A stretch of DNA of 30,451 bases from Bacillota bacterium (GTDB lineage Bacteria; Bacillota; Clostridia; Christensenellales; Aristaeellaceae). The position numbers were made by a program, and so were the translations under genes. The stretch lies in contig JAEYQQ010000062.1 of NCBI GenBank assembly GCA_023409955.1, positions 1 through 30,451 on the forward strand. Direction: 5' to 3'. Of the stretch, positions 1 to 6,947 are shown piece after piece. The notes under the pieces are model-generated. The model saw only the letters and a program-made list of their open reading frames with translations, was not told the DNA's origin and made no database searches. The first letter of the stretch is position 1. Each line of letters starts with the position of its first letter.

Positions 1-63
1 TAGTTTTGTTATATGCGGGTAACTATTATTTTGGTTAGTGCAACTTTAGTGGAACTTTTTTAA

Positions 64-176
64 AAAATCACTTTTTTGATTTTGTTACCTGGTTGCATGG
101 AATGGTGTATGTATGATAAAGGCGTGATATCACGAGAGGATTATGGCAGATAGCAACAGAAACTTCATGGTATATA
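64..176 (+). repeat. 113-bp repeated leader element, copy A
   Basis: This stretch aligns without gaps to 3324-3436 (offset exactly 3260 bp) with 99 of 113 bases identical by hand count. It holds a short inverted repeat (AAAATCA 64-70 / TGATTTT 77-83), a promoter-like segment with TATGAT at 112-117, and a perfect palindrome CGTGATATCACG at 123-134. It then runs into an ATG at 143 preceded by GAGAGG. Similarity stops abruptly after 176. The two copies bracket the ABC/LytTR cassette. Its function is unknown; the best conserved part is the -10-like and palindromic core, which looks like a promoter with an operator. Confidence 0.8.
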
Positions 177-226
177 CGCCAATTATTGGAATGATTATAA
201 AAAACTTGGGGGACAACAGCTCGTAA
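143..226 (+). CDS. possible 27-aa peptide behind the repeated leader
   Basis: A short ORF begins MADSNRNF and ends at a TAA at 224-226. GAGAGG lies close upstream of the ATG, a rather short spacing. The matching ORF in copy B begins MADINTNF and ends after 17 residues. All four base differences within the first 11 codons change the amino acid, so there is no sign of selection on the peptide. It may be the truncated start of a former gene or only part of a transcribed leader. A terminator follows at 358-391. No family is recognised. Confidence 0.25.
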   Translation: MADSNRNFMVYTPIIGMIIKNLGDNSS

Positions 227-357
227 TGTTATCTCACTAATCCTATGGATGGATATGGAGTTGGCACCCCTAGGCTTTAGATTGCTACGGTGGACATGAG
301 ATTCATGCCTGCGTAAAAAGCAAACGGTGTATTTAGTAGTGTATTCATATAAATATG

Positions 358-391
358 AAGCCCAGAGAACGTTTATTCTCTGAGCTTTTTT
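358..391 (+). terminator. Rho-independent terminator
   Basis: AAGCCCAGAGAA (358-369) pairs with TTCTCTGAGCTT (376-387) with one mismatch around a six-base loop, followed by a run of T to 391. It would end any transcript started in copy A of the repeat and insulates the ABC operon downstream. Apart from this and the elements listed around it, 177-490 shows nothing recognisable. Confidence 0.75.
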
Positions 392-490
392 GTGAAGTTT
401 AGATAATAATAATACGGTATCAGATGGTTTCATTTAGTTCACTATAAAATGAAACCATAACGGGAGACGTTAAACATTAGGTTTTCTATA

Positions 491-523
491 ACCGATGAGA
501 CACCAAAAATGACCGAAGAGACA
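491..523 (+). promoter_or_regulatory. candidate LytTR-binding direct repeat
   Basis: ACCGATGAGACA (491-502) and ACCGAAGAGACA (512-523) match at 11 of 12 bases with a period of exactly 21 bp, two helical turns. LytTR-domain regulators typically bind pairs of short direct repeats with about this spacing. The pair lies just upstream of an extended -10 promoter with a poor -35, the usual place for an activator. A LytTR gene is third in the operon, so autoregulation is the simplest reading. A looser GAGAC also occurs at 464-468. Confidence 0.6.
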
Positions 524-529
524 AAAATC

Positions 530-558
530 TACATTTTTCTATTTTAGTTTGCTATGAT
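530..558 (+). promoter_or_regulatory. extended -10 promoter of the ABC/LytTR operon
   Basis: TGC-TATGAT (550-558) is an extended -10 element; the hexamer 17 bp upstream, TACATT (530-535), is a poor -35. Start of transcription would be near 565. This puts the upstream ATG at 554 inside the -10 and supports translation from 596. Confidence 0.55.
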
Positions 559-595
559 GTTATTCGTAGATGAAAGCAAAATGGAGGACAAGAAA

Positions 596-1324
596 ATGCA
601 AGCAATTAAAACAATGGAACTTGTCAAGCAGTATAAAAACCTAACTGCCGTGGACAAGGTCAATTTGGAAATCCGGCAGGGTGAATTGTTTTCCCTGTTG
701 GGCGTTAATGGTGCGGGAAAAACTACAATCATCAAAATGCTTTCCTGTCTGACAAAACCAACGGGTGGGGATGCCATTGTGGGTGGCTACAGCATTACAA
801 AGGAACCGGAAAAGGTAAAACGGCTGATCGGCGTATCTCCCCAGGAGACCGCAGTTGCTCCGAACCTTTTTGTCAAAGAGAATTTGGAACTGATTTGCGG
901 TATCCACGAGTTTTCTAAAGAAAGGACGAAAGCGAAGATTTTGGAGCTTTCCGAGCAATTTGATTTGGATGCCGTTTTGCAGAGAAAAGCCGGTAAGTTA
1001 TCCGGCGGTTGGCAGCGCCGGGTCAGTATTGCCATGGCGCTGATCAGCGAACCGCAAATTCTGTTCCTGGACGAACCTACTCTTGGCTTGGATGTCATTG
1101 CAAGGCACGACCTATGGGAAGTGATTCGCTCTTTGAAAGGCAAAGTAACGATTATCCTGACGACTCATTACATGGAAGAAGCAGAGGATCTTTCTGATCG
1201 CATCGGTATTATGAAAAGCGGCAGACTTCTTACGGTAGGAACGGTAGAAGAATTGAATCGGGTGGCTGGAACCAACGATTTTGAAAAAGCTTTCGTATCG
1301 ATTGTGAAGGGGGCTGTGGTATGA
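596..1324 (+). CDS. ABC transporter ATP-binding protein
   Basis: Cytoplasmic ATPase subunit of an ABC-2 type exporter, 242 residues, a normal length. Walker A GVNGAGKTT lies near residue 36, the Q-loop glutamine near 83, signature LSGGWQRR near 135, Walker B ILFLDE near 155 and the switch histidine near 191. The ATG at 596 is chosen because GGAGG (583-587) sits eight bases before it, whereas the in-frame ATG at 554 lies within the promoter -10. The stop overlaps the permease start in an ATGA. The substrate is unknown; such pairs with LytTR/DUF3021 partners export peptides, lipids or drugs. The family call is secure, the substrate is not. Confidence 0.95.
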   Translation: MQAIKTMELVKQYKNLTAVDKVNLEIRQGELFSLLGVNGAGKTTIIKMLSCLTKPTGGDAIVGGYSITKEPEKVKRLIGVSPQETAVAPNLFVKENLELICGIHEFSKERTKAKILELSEQFDLDAVLQRKAGKLSGGWQRRVSIAMALISEPQILFLDEPTLGLDVIARHDLWEVIRSLKGKVTIILTTHYMEEAEDLSDRIGIMKSGRLLTVGTVEELNRVAGTNDFEKAFVSIVKGAVV

Positions 1325-2052
1325 GAATGCTGACATTTGCAAAGAGATGTGCCAAAGAAATCTTGCGCGATCCCATCAATCTTGGTTTTGGTCTGGGGTT
1401 TCCTTTGGTTTTGCTATTACTTCTGAGTGCCATGCAGGCAAATATTCCGGTGAGCCTGTTTGAGATCGACACCCTGACTCCGGGCATTACTATATTCGGT
1501 CTTTCGTTTATGACCCTTTTTTCCGCAACGTTGATTGCCAAGGACCGGGAAAGCGCTCTTTTGCAGAGATTATACACGACACCCCTTGCAGGATTTGACT
1601 TTATCATTGGATATATGCTCCCGATAATCCCCATCGCTATCGGACAGACAGTTATCTGCTATCTGTTTGCGATTCCTTTGGGCTTGACTGTCAGCACCAA
1701 TATTGTATATGCTGTCATTGGGATCATCCCTATGGCGATTTTCAATATTGCTTTGGGACTTCTGTGCGGCAGTCTCTTCGGTGTGAAACAGGTTGGCGGT
1801 ATTTGCGGTGCATTGCTTACCAATCTTTCTGCATGGCTTTCGGGTGTATGGTTTGATTTGAATCTTATGGGAGGGTTGTTTGAAAAAATTGCCAATGCAC
1901 TGCCCTTTGTTCACGCAGCAGAAATGGAAAAAGCATTATTCAACGGAAACTTTGAGCTTGCAGCTTCTCACATTCTACCGGTTCTTCTGTACAGTGTATT
2001 AATAACGGTGATCGCTGTGTTCTGTTTCCTCGGACAAATGAAAAAGCAGTAA
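1321..2052 (+). CDS. ABC-2 type permease
   Basis: Membrane partner of the ATPase just upstream, 243 residues, translationally coupled through an ATGA overlap. About six hydrophobic segments are visible, including one near residues 14-32, others around 55-75 and 95-150, and a last one at the C-terminus before the basic tail QMKKQ. The N-terminal cytoplasmic stretch and overall length fit ABC-2 family permeases, which work as dimers with two ATPases. No substrate-determining feature can be read. Twelve bases separate it from the LytTR gene. Confidence 0.9.
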   Translation: MRMLTFAKRCAKEILRDPINLGFGLGFPLVLLLLLSAMQANIPVSLFEIDTLTPGITIFGLSFMTLFSATLIAKDRESALLQRLYTTPLAGFDFIIGYMLPIIPIAIGQTVICYLFAIPLGLTVSTNIVYAVIGIIPMAIFNIALGLLCGSLFGVKQVGGICGALLTNLSAWLSGVWFDLNLMGGLFEKIANALPFVHAAEMEKALFNGNFELAASHILPVLLYSVLITVIAVFCFLGQMKKQ

Positions 2053-2064
2053 GGATTTGAGGCG

Positions 2065-2508
2065 ATGAAATACAAACTCATTATTGACAAAAATGCAGAA
2101 GAAGAAATAACAGTTGTCGCGCATGCACCTTCTTCTCTGACACAGCAGATCGAAGATCTTGTCTGTAGCTTTTCCGGTGCGGACAGTATTATGGGATATC
2201 GAGATGATAAGATGCGGAAGCTGGTGTTTTCCGAAATTGAGTGTATCACCATTCTGGACAGAAAAGTGATTGCCATTGATGGGGGTGGCAACCACTTTTC
2301 GATCAAGGACAGGCTTCGTGACTTAGAGGATGTTGTGCCTTCTTATTTTATCCGCATTAACAAATCTACCCTTGCCAATGAACATCGCATTCTTCGATTT
2401 GATGCAGCGTTCAGCGGCGGTGTGGATGCCGTGTTTCAGTGCGGCTATCGGGAATATGTTTCCAGACGTTGTTTTGCAGAAATCAGAAGGAGGTATGAAG
2501 AAAAATGA
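2065..2508 (+). CDS. LytTR-domain transcriptional regulator
   Basis: 147 residues, without a receiver domain. The N-terminal ~45 residues form a short alpha/beta segment and the rest is a LytTR DNA-binding domain: the stretch running from RKLVFSEIECI through the F-x-R-I-N-K-S motif (FIRINKST) is diagnostic. GAGG precedes the ATG. Its stop overlaps the DUF3021 start in an ATGA. LytTR regulators paired with a small membrane protein form the LytTR regulatory systems known from streptococci, in which the membrane partner restrains the regulator. The direct repeat at 491-523 is the obvious candidate target. Domain call is firm; the circuit is inference. Confidence 0.92.
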   Translation: MKYKLIIDKNAEEEITVVAHAPSSLTQQIEDLVCSFSGADSIMGYRDDKMRKLVFSEIECITILDRKVIAIDGGGNHFSIKDRLRDLEDVVPSYFIRINKSTLANEHRILRFDAAFSGGVDAVFQCGYREYVSRRCFAEIRRRYEEK

Positions 2509-2954
2509 AAAGACATGTTCTAGAATTTGTTCGGCGTGGTTTAGTTGCTTGTGGTTTTGGACCGATTGTTTTGGCCATCTTCTATCTGATTTTGCAGCAT
2601 CAAGGCCTTGTGCAGAATCTAACTGTGAACCAGGTCTGCCTTGGGATCTTTTCTTTATCTGCCCTTGCCTTTATTGCTGGCGGCATGAATTTTATCTATC
2701 AGATCGAACGGCTGCCTCTGATGCTGGCAATTTTGATTCATGGTTGCATTCTATATATCAGCTATCTTGGAACTTATCTGCTTAATGGCTGGCTGGAATG
2801 GGGTGCAACGCCGATCCTGGTATTTACCGTCATATTTATACTTGGTTATTTAGCGATCTGGGCGATCATTTATTCCGTAATCAAAAAGAATACGGACAAA
2901 ATCAATGAAATACTAAAGAAAAAACAACAGAATGCAGAAGATATGTCCTATTAA
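2505..2954 (+). CDS. DUF3021 family membrane protein
   Basis: 149 residues with four hydrophobic segments (roughly residues 10-31, 42-63, 70-92 and 102-124) and a charged C-terminal tail rich in lysine and glutamine, the pattern of DUF3021 proteins. AAGGAGG (2487-2493) lies 11 bases before the ATG, and the start overlaps the LytTR stop. The family is habitually encoded next to LytTR regulators and is thought to hold them inactive at the membrane until a signal arrives. That role here is inferred from context. Last gene of the cassette. Confidence 0.85.
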   Translation: MKRHVLEFVRRGLVACGFGPIVLAIFYLILQHQGLVQNLTVNQVCLGIFSLSALAFIAGGMNFIYQIERLPLMLAILIHGCILYISYLGTYLLNGWLEWGATPILVFTVIFILGYLAIWAIIYSVIKKNTDKINEILKKKQQNAEDMSY

Positions 2955-2992
2955 CACAATCGCGCGATAAAAGCATTTGTGCAAAAAAGAAA

Positions 2993-3037
2993 AAGGTCGA
3001 TCGTTTCAGATACTCTTGTATCAAATCGATCGACCTT
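2993..3037. terminator. long composite hairpin / bidirectional terminator
   Basis: AAGGTCGATCG (2993-3003) pairs perfectly with CGATCGACCTT (3027-3037), and a second stem GATAC/GTATC (3009-3013/3018-3022) sits inside. It lies 38 bases after the last gene of the cassette. On the plus strand the T-rich tail is weak; on the minus strand the stem is followed by a T-rich run (complement of the A-rich 2982-2992), so it should work better for minus-strand transcripts. Confidence 0.7.
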
Positions 3038-3200
3038 ATTTGGACTGGATAAGAGGATTAGAATCTTTCGCTATTTCCGTTATGGGCATAAATTATGATT
3101 TGAAGTGAAACTTTTTATTTGAAACCATGTCCATTTGTGTCACGGAAAACCCTTGATTTCATTGATCTATTTATACTCTTATAGACATTGTTTAATATTC

Positions 3201-3241
3201 ATACCTGAAGTGTCATAAATTCGAATTCTACCATATCCAAC
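3201..3241 (+). other. degenerate tRNA-3'-end-like fragment (left copy)
   Basis: The segment starting ATACCTGAAGTGTC carries a TTCGAAT loop-like heptamer flanked by decayed stem halves and ends in a CCA. It aligns with 26790-26828 at 27 of the first 36 positions, and most differences are transitions. It looks like the T-arm and acceptor end of a tRNA gene that has decayed. Downstream AAAACATT (3256-3263) and AATGTTTT (3276-3283) could form a weak terminator-like hairpin. It is not a functional tRNA. It may be an old attachment site. Confidence 0.4.
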
Positions 3242-3323
3242 ACATAAAACTCTTGAAAACATTACGTTTACGAGGAATGTTTTGTTATGATATTTGGGCT
3301 GGAGCATCTTTTATGCAACTTTT

Positions 3324-3436
3324 AAAATCGATTATTTGATTTATTTAACTGGTTGCATGGTATAGTGTATATATGATAAAGGCGTGATATCACGAGAAGA
3401 TTATGGCAGATATCAACACAAACTTCTTGGAATATA
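3324..3436 (+). repeat. 113-bp repeated leader element, copy B
   Basis: Second copy of the element at 64-176, with the same order of parts: inverted repeat, TATGAT at 3372-3377, palindrome CGTGATATCACG at 3383-3394, and an ATG at 3403. Bases 114-133 of copy A (the -10 tail and palindrome) are identical here. Sequence diverges after 3436. Copy B lies between the ABC cassette and the integrase relic. Confidence 0.8.
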
Positions 3437-3456
3437 GCTGTAATGTAAAACAATAA
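3403..3456 (+). CDS. possible 17-aa peptide behind the repeated leader
   Basis: Short ORF beginning MADINTNF and ending with TAA at 3454-3456, behind GAGAAG. It shares M-A-D-x-N-x-N-F and a tyrosine with the ORF of copy A but ends sooner. Coding function is doubtful. The strong hairpin at 3461-3496 follows four bases later. Confidence 0.2.
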   Translation: MADINTNFLEYSCNVKQ

Positions 3457-3460
3457 ACAG

Positions 3461-3496
3461 AACTTGAACGGCCCCCATGAGGGGGCCGTTCAAGTT
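3461..3496. terminator. perfect 16-bp GC-rich hairpin
   Basis: AACTTGAACGGCCCCC (3461-3476) and its exact reverse complement (3481-3496) enclose a four-base loop ATGA. There is no T run on the plus side. On the minus strand it is followed by a T-rich stretch (complement of 3447-3460), so it fits as the terminator of the minus-strand integrase relic ending at 3554. It would also block plus-strand transcripts from repeat copy B. Confidence 0.65.
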
Positions 3497-3553
3497 GGGT
3501 ATGGGTGCTTATCATATCGCTTGCTGCCCATATGTAGCCCTATTTGAAAAGAC

Positions 3554-4267
3554 TCAATCAATGCTTACAGTTGCGCGCTTTACATGCTCCTTCTGTAAAT
3601 GTGTATATATGTTTGCTGTGACTTGATAGCTGCTATGCCCAGCCAGCTGCATGGCTACCAGTGGGTCAATCCCAATCAACCATAGCATTGTTATGTAATT
3701 GTGACGCAGGTTGTGCGGTGTGATGATCGGTGTCCACATTTGCCGTGTATCCTGCTTTTTCCACTGCTTTCCCTCCCTGGGCTTTATAAGCCCAGCATCG
3801 TACATCCTGGAGATCCAGATGCGTTCGAAGCTTGCTTTGGCTAAAGATCTGCCATCCTTGCCTGCAAATACATCAGCGGTGCTAAACCCCTGCTGATAGT
3901 AGAGTATGTTAAATAGCTCACGGGGTATGGGGATGTGCCGGTCAGCAGCTGCTGTTATAAGAGCACCTTCGGCGTTGCAAGCCTTGTGCATATAATCGAT
4001 ATCGCGCTGGATATGAACCATTCGTTCCTCCCAGTCGAAATCGACCTATTTCAATCCCAGGGCTTCACCTCTGCGAACACCCAAATAAAAAAGCGTAGCC
4101 AGTTAATCGCTACGCTCATGATTATCTATTACTTTCAGCACAGCCTCAATCTCTTTTTCAGTTAATGCACGGCGCTTGACTTTTGCACCCGCTCTTGGTG
4201 GAACCATATGTCCAGTTGAAAGGCGCCCGGCTTTTTCAATTAATGGGTACCCACCTGGAGAATCGTG
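3554..4267 (-). pseudogene. tyrosine recombinase (phage-type integrase), inactivated
   Basis: Reading one frame from 4267 down to 3554 gives an integrase C-terminal half. It contains a linker ending in RALTEKEIEAVL, LFYLGVRRGEALGL with the first catalytic arginine, then TPHNLRH (H-x-x-R), AGHSS, and the nucleophile tyrosine in IYTHL. The frame is broken by a TAA at 4103-4105 and a TAG at 4046-4048, each replacing a single codon with no shift. Upstream of 4268 the frame closes at another TAA (4268-4270) and similarity ends, so the arm-binding N-terminus is lost. An ORF could restart at the ATG at 4021 (155 residues), but it lacks the first arginine and should be inactive. Its position beside a tRNA-like fragment is typical of integrases. 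Confidence 0.85.
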
Positions 4268-4441
4268 TTAGAATGCTTAAGTGCACGATCGAAGTCCGTT
4301 GATTATGGGTCTAAAATCAGGGCGCAGGAGCGATTCAATACTCCGATGAAAGTCCGAAAACCATTGAAAGAAGATTCGGTCTACTCACTGGGCTGCGAAT
4401 TTAAGATCCTTGCTATGGCTTGGTCCGACAAAGCAGACCAT

Positions 4442-5854
4442 TTACTGAAGCCCCAAAAAATCAGCCATGATACTACACATACGATCAGCTTTTTCCTTGG
4501 AAGGCATTTCGCAGAATATGCGAAGGCGGGGTTCAGTACCGGAAAAGCGGGTGATGATCCAACCATCCTTGAACAGCACTTTGCAACCATCCATATAGCT
4601 GACAGACTGGATTTCCAGCGGGAACTCTGGCAATTTTTTCTCTTCCAGAAGAAGCGTGTTCATCCGCTCTTTTTTAGCCGGATCAAAAAGCCAGTCATAT
4701 TCGGCCATGTACAAGTAGCCGAACTCGTCATATAGCTCCTGCACCAACTCAGACAACTTTTTGCCTGTTGTGGCCAGCATTTCTACAAGCAGGGCAGCGG
4801 CATAAATGCCATCCTTGCCCCGAATGTGCCCCCGTACTGTTAAGCCGCCGGAGGATTCGCCGCCGATCACCGCGTTATACTGGTCCATAGCGGAGGAAAT
4901 ATGCTTGAAGCCCACCGGCACTTCATAGCAGGTTTCGTGGAAAGCTTTAGCGACCCGATCCAACAGGTGGGTGGTCGCCAGGTTCCGCACAGCCGGGCCA
5001 CGCCAGCCTTTGTATTTCAGCAGGTAATAATACAAAAGTGTCAGTATTTCATTGGGATGAATGAACCTGGCCTGATCGTCAATAATGCCCAGCCGGTCGG
5101 CGTCGCCATCGGTGGCGATACCAATGTCTGCTTGGGCTTCCAGTACAGACCCTTGCAAGGCCTTTAGTGTCTCTTGGGTAGGCGAGGGCAAGCGACCTCC
5201 AAAAAGAGTATCGTGCCTCTCGTGAATCACATCCACATTGCACCGTGCGGTGAGTAGAATGGTTTGTAGACTGGTACGGCTGACGCCATACATGGGATCC
5301 AAAATGATCCGCAAATTGCGGGAGCGAATGGCGTCCATGTTGACAGCTCTGATGATAGAATCCAGGTAGGCGTTTTGTGGATTGACTTCCTCCACCAGAC
5401 CGGCTCGTAGCGCTTGAGCGTAGCTGAGAACTTGAATTTCTTCCCGAGACACCCGATTGCTTTCTTCACCAACCTCGCTGGTGATGCTTTCCACTGCGTC
5501 ACGGCCACCCTTGGTAAAGAGCTTAATTCCGTTGTATAGGGCCGGGTTATGGCTGGCAGTCACAGCAATACCGTAATGCAGGCCGTAGTGATGCACGGTA
5601 AACATAATAAGGGGTGTAGGCGCTTCTCGGTTAATCAGGTAAGTATGAATTCCCTCCGCCGCCATCACCTCACAGGCCCACTCGGCGGCCTGTCGGCTTA
5701 AAAATCGCCGATCATAACCCACACAAAATCCACGCTCCGCAGTATCTTCTCGCTTCATACGGCGGGCTAGGGTCAGCATCAGCTTCTGCACGTTTTCTTT
5801 GGTAAAATCCTCTCCGATAATGGCCCGCCATCCGCCTGTTCCAAATGCTATCAT
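4442..5854 (-). CDS. phosphoglucomutase/phosphomannomutase family protein
   Basis: Alpha-D-phosphohexomutase, 470 residues, moving phosphate between C1 and C6 of a hexose phosphate through a phosphoserine. The active-site loop TASHNP has its serine at 101; the metal loop DGDADR is at 249-254, the sugar-binding loop GGESSGG at 331-337 and the phosphate-binding loop RFSGTEPR at 436-443. All four are intact. Last gene of the LacI-ABC operon, 25 bases after the PHP gene, which suggests that imported sugar passes through a hexose-1- or 6-phosphate. Glucose, mannose or glucosamine phosphate cannot be told apart by eye. Confidence 0.93.
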   Translation of the reverse strand: MIAFGTGGWRAIIGEDFTKENVQKLMLTLARRMKREDTAERGFCVGYDRRFLSRQAAEWACEVMAAEGIHTYLINREAPTPLIMFTVHHYGLHYGIAVTASHNPALYNGIKLFTKGGRDAVESITSEVGEESNRVSREEIQVLSYAQALRAGLVEEVNPQNAYLDSIIRAVNMDAIRSRNLRIILDPMYGVSRTSLQTILLTARCNVDVIHERHDTLFGGRLPSPTQETLKALQGSVLEAQADIGIATDGDADRLGIIDDQARFIHPNEILTLLYYYLLKYKGWRGPAVRNLATTHLLDRVAKAFHETCYEVPVGFKHISSAMDQYNAVIGGESSGGLTVRGHIRGKDGIYAAALLVEMLATTGKKLSELVQELYDEFGYLYMAEYDWLFDPAKKERMNTLLLEEKKLPEFPLEIQSVSYMDGCKVLFKDGWIITRFSGTEPRLRIFCEMPSKEKADRMCSIMADFLGLQ

Positions 5855-5879
5855 GGCATTTCAACCTTTCCTAAGTTCT

Positions 5880-6830
5880 TCAGGAACGCCATTGCGCTTC
5901 ATATACAGGCGCGGTGCAGGCAAAGGTGCCATCTGCAGCCAGCAGTTGGATATAGGCAAAGTCATGGCTATCCGACAGGTCAAAAGTTACCTCGGTGATC
6001 ACATCGGAAGGCATGATGATGTTCTGCCGGCTCATGCCCACCCGGGAACTCTTGAGGACCGCCTTGCTGACCGGAGAGCATTTTAAGCTTAGCATTGTAC
6101 CATCCAGCGTATATTCATAAATGGCCGGGCCCGTGGAAGCGTAGGTGTGACCCGCGTCAAGTGCAGCCATGATATTATCGTAAGTCAGATCCGGCGCTTT
6201 AATCATGTTGAACCCGCCAAAGGAGTCCGATATAAACCGACGATTATGAACCATATTATGGTTGTCATCCGCGGCCACGGGATAGGCGCGTTTACCGGAC
6301 TTCAAAAACAGTGCGTAGTCATGGAGCGCATTGCCCTCCATGCCATATACTTCAGAGCAATTGTTATATACCTCAAATCCTGACAGGCCTTCCATAGGAG
6401 TAAAATCCGCAGCGGAGTGGGCCGACCACACGGGATGATTGTAATGTACGATAAAGCCGGCGTCTATCAATTCGCGAATGGTTTCATTTACTTGCTCATG
6501 ACCGCCATACTTCAATTGAATCATCGGTGTGTAGGTGATTGGTTTTCGGGCGATACAGCAGATGTGGCAAGCTTTTTGCCAGAGAGTCTCATCAGGAGTA
6601 GAGATGTTATCAAGCTCACTACCGGACAGTGCCAGAAAGCTGGCATCACTTAACCTGCTGTGGTCAATGCACACACGGTGATCCGTATACGCAATAATAT
6701 GATAGCCCCGCAACTTGTAGGCTTCTTTAAGTTCTTCTGGTTTGAAGCGACCATCTGAGCAAGTGGAATGACAATGCAGGTTCGCCTTGTAAAAGTTTCC
6801 GTCTTTCGGGAGAAGATACCGGACCGCCAT
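5880..6830 (-). CDS. PHP-domain metal-dependent phosphoesterase
   Basis: 316 residues. The PHP signature NLHCHST carries the two metal histidines at 19 and 21; YTDH (50-51), SGSE (E72), a later YNHP and a DDNHN segment supply the remaining ligands of the trinuclear metal site. No polymerase or helix-hairpin-helix domains are attached, so it is a stand-alone hydrolase. A perfect AGGAGG-type site precedes the ATG. It lies between the solute-binding protein and the mutase, which suggests it removes phosphate from an imported or intermediate metabolite. The substrate is unknown. Translation starts downstream of two hairpins, so it may be expressed below the binding protein. Confidence 0.88.
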   Translation of the reverse strand: MAVRYLLPKDGNFYKANLHCHSTCSDGRFKPEELKEAYKLRGYHIIAYTDHRVCIDHSRLSDASFLALSGSELDNISTPDETLWQKACHICCIARKPITYTPMIQLKYGGHEQVNETIRELIDAGFIVHYNHPVWSAHSAADFTPMEGLSGFEVYNNCSEVYGMEGNALHDYALFLKSGKRAYPVAADDNHNMVHNRRFISDSFGGFNMIKAPDLTYDNIMAALDAGHTYASTGPAIYEYTLDGTMLSLKCSPVSKAVLKSSRVGMSRQNIIMPSDVITEVTFDLSDSHDFAYIQLLAADGTFACTAPVYEAQWRS

Positions 6831-6902
6831 AATGATGTTCCTCCTGCGTGAAAGTTGGCTGTCTCTCCCGATCGTTCAGGGACAGCGGATAAACATGAGT
6901 GC

Positions 6903-6936
6903 GTGGGGAAGCCGTATGCCATGACGGCTTCCCCAC
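6903..6936 (-). other. intercistronic hairpin after the binding-protein gene
   Basis: GTGGGGAAGCCGT (6903-6915) and ACGGCTTCCCCAC (6924-6936) form a perfect 13-bp stem with an eight-base loop, beginning 12 bases after the stop of the solute-binding protein gene. No T run follows on the minus strand, so it is more likely an mRNA 3'-end stabiliser than a full terminator. A weaker second hairpin (6858-6863/6881-6886) follows before the PHP gene. Confidence 0.7.
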
Positions 6937-6947
6937 AATTAATTAGG

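Noticed and set aside
3201..3241. Intact tRNA gene
   Set aside because: Only a T-loop-like heptamer and CCA are present; the stem halves no longer pair and no anticodon or D-arm is found upstream.
4265..4735. 156-aa plus-strand ORF ahead of and opposite the mutase gene
   Set aside because: Most of it is antisense to the conserved C-terminus of the phosphohexomutase (RFSGTEP region), and it has no convincing ribosome site or domain. The first ~170 bases lie in the spacer but show no known family.
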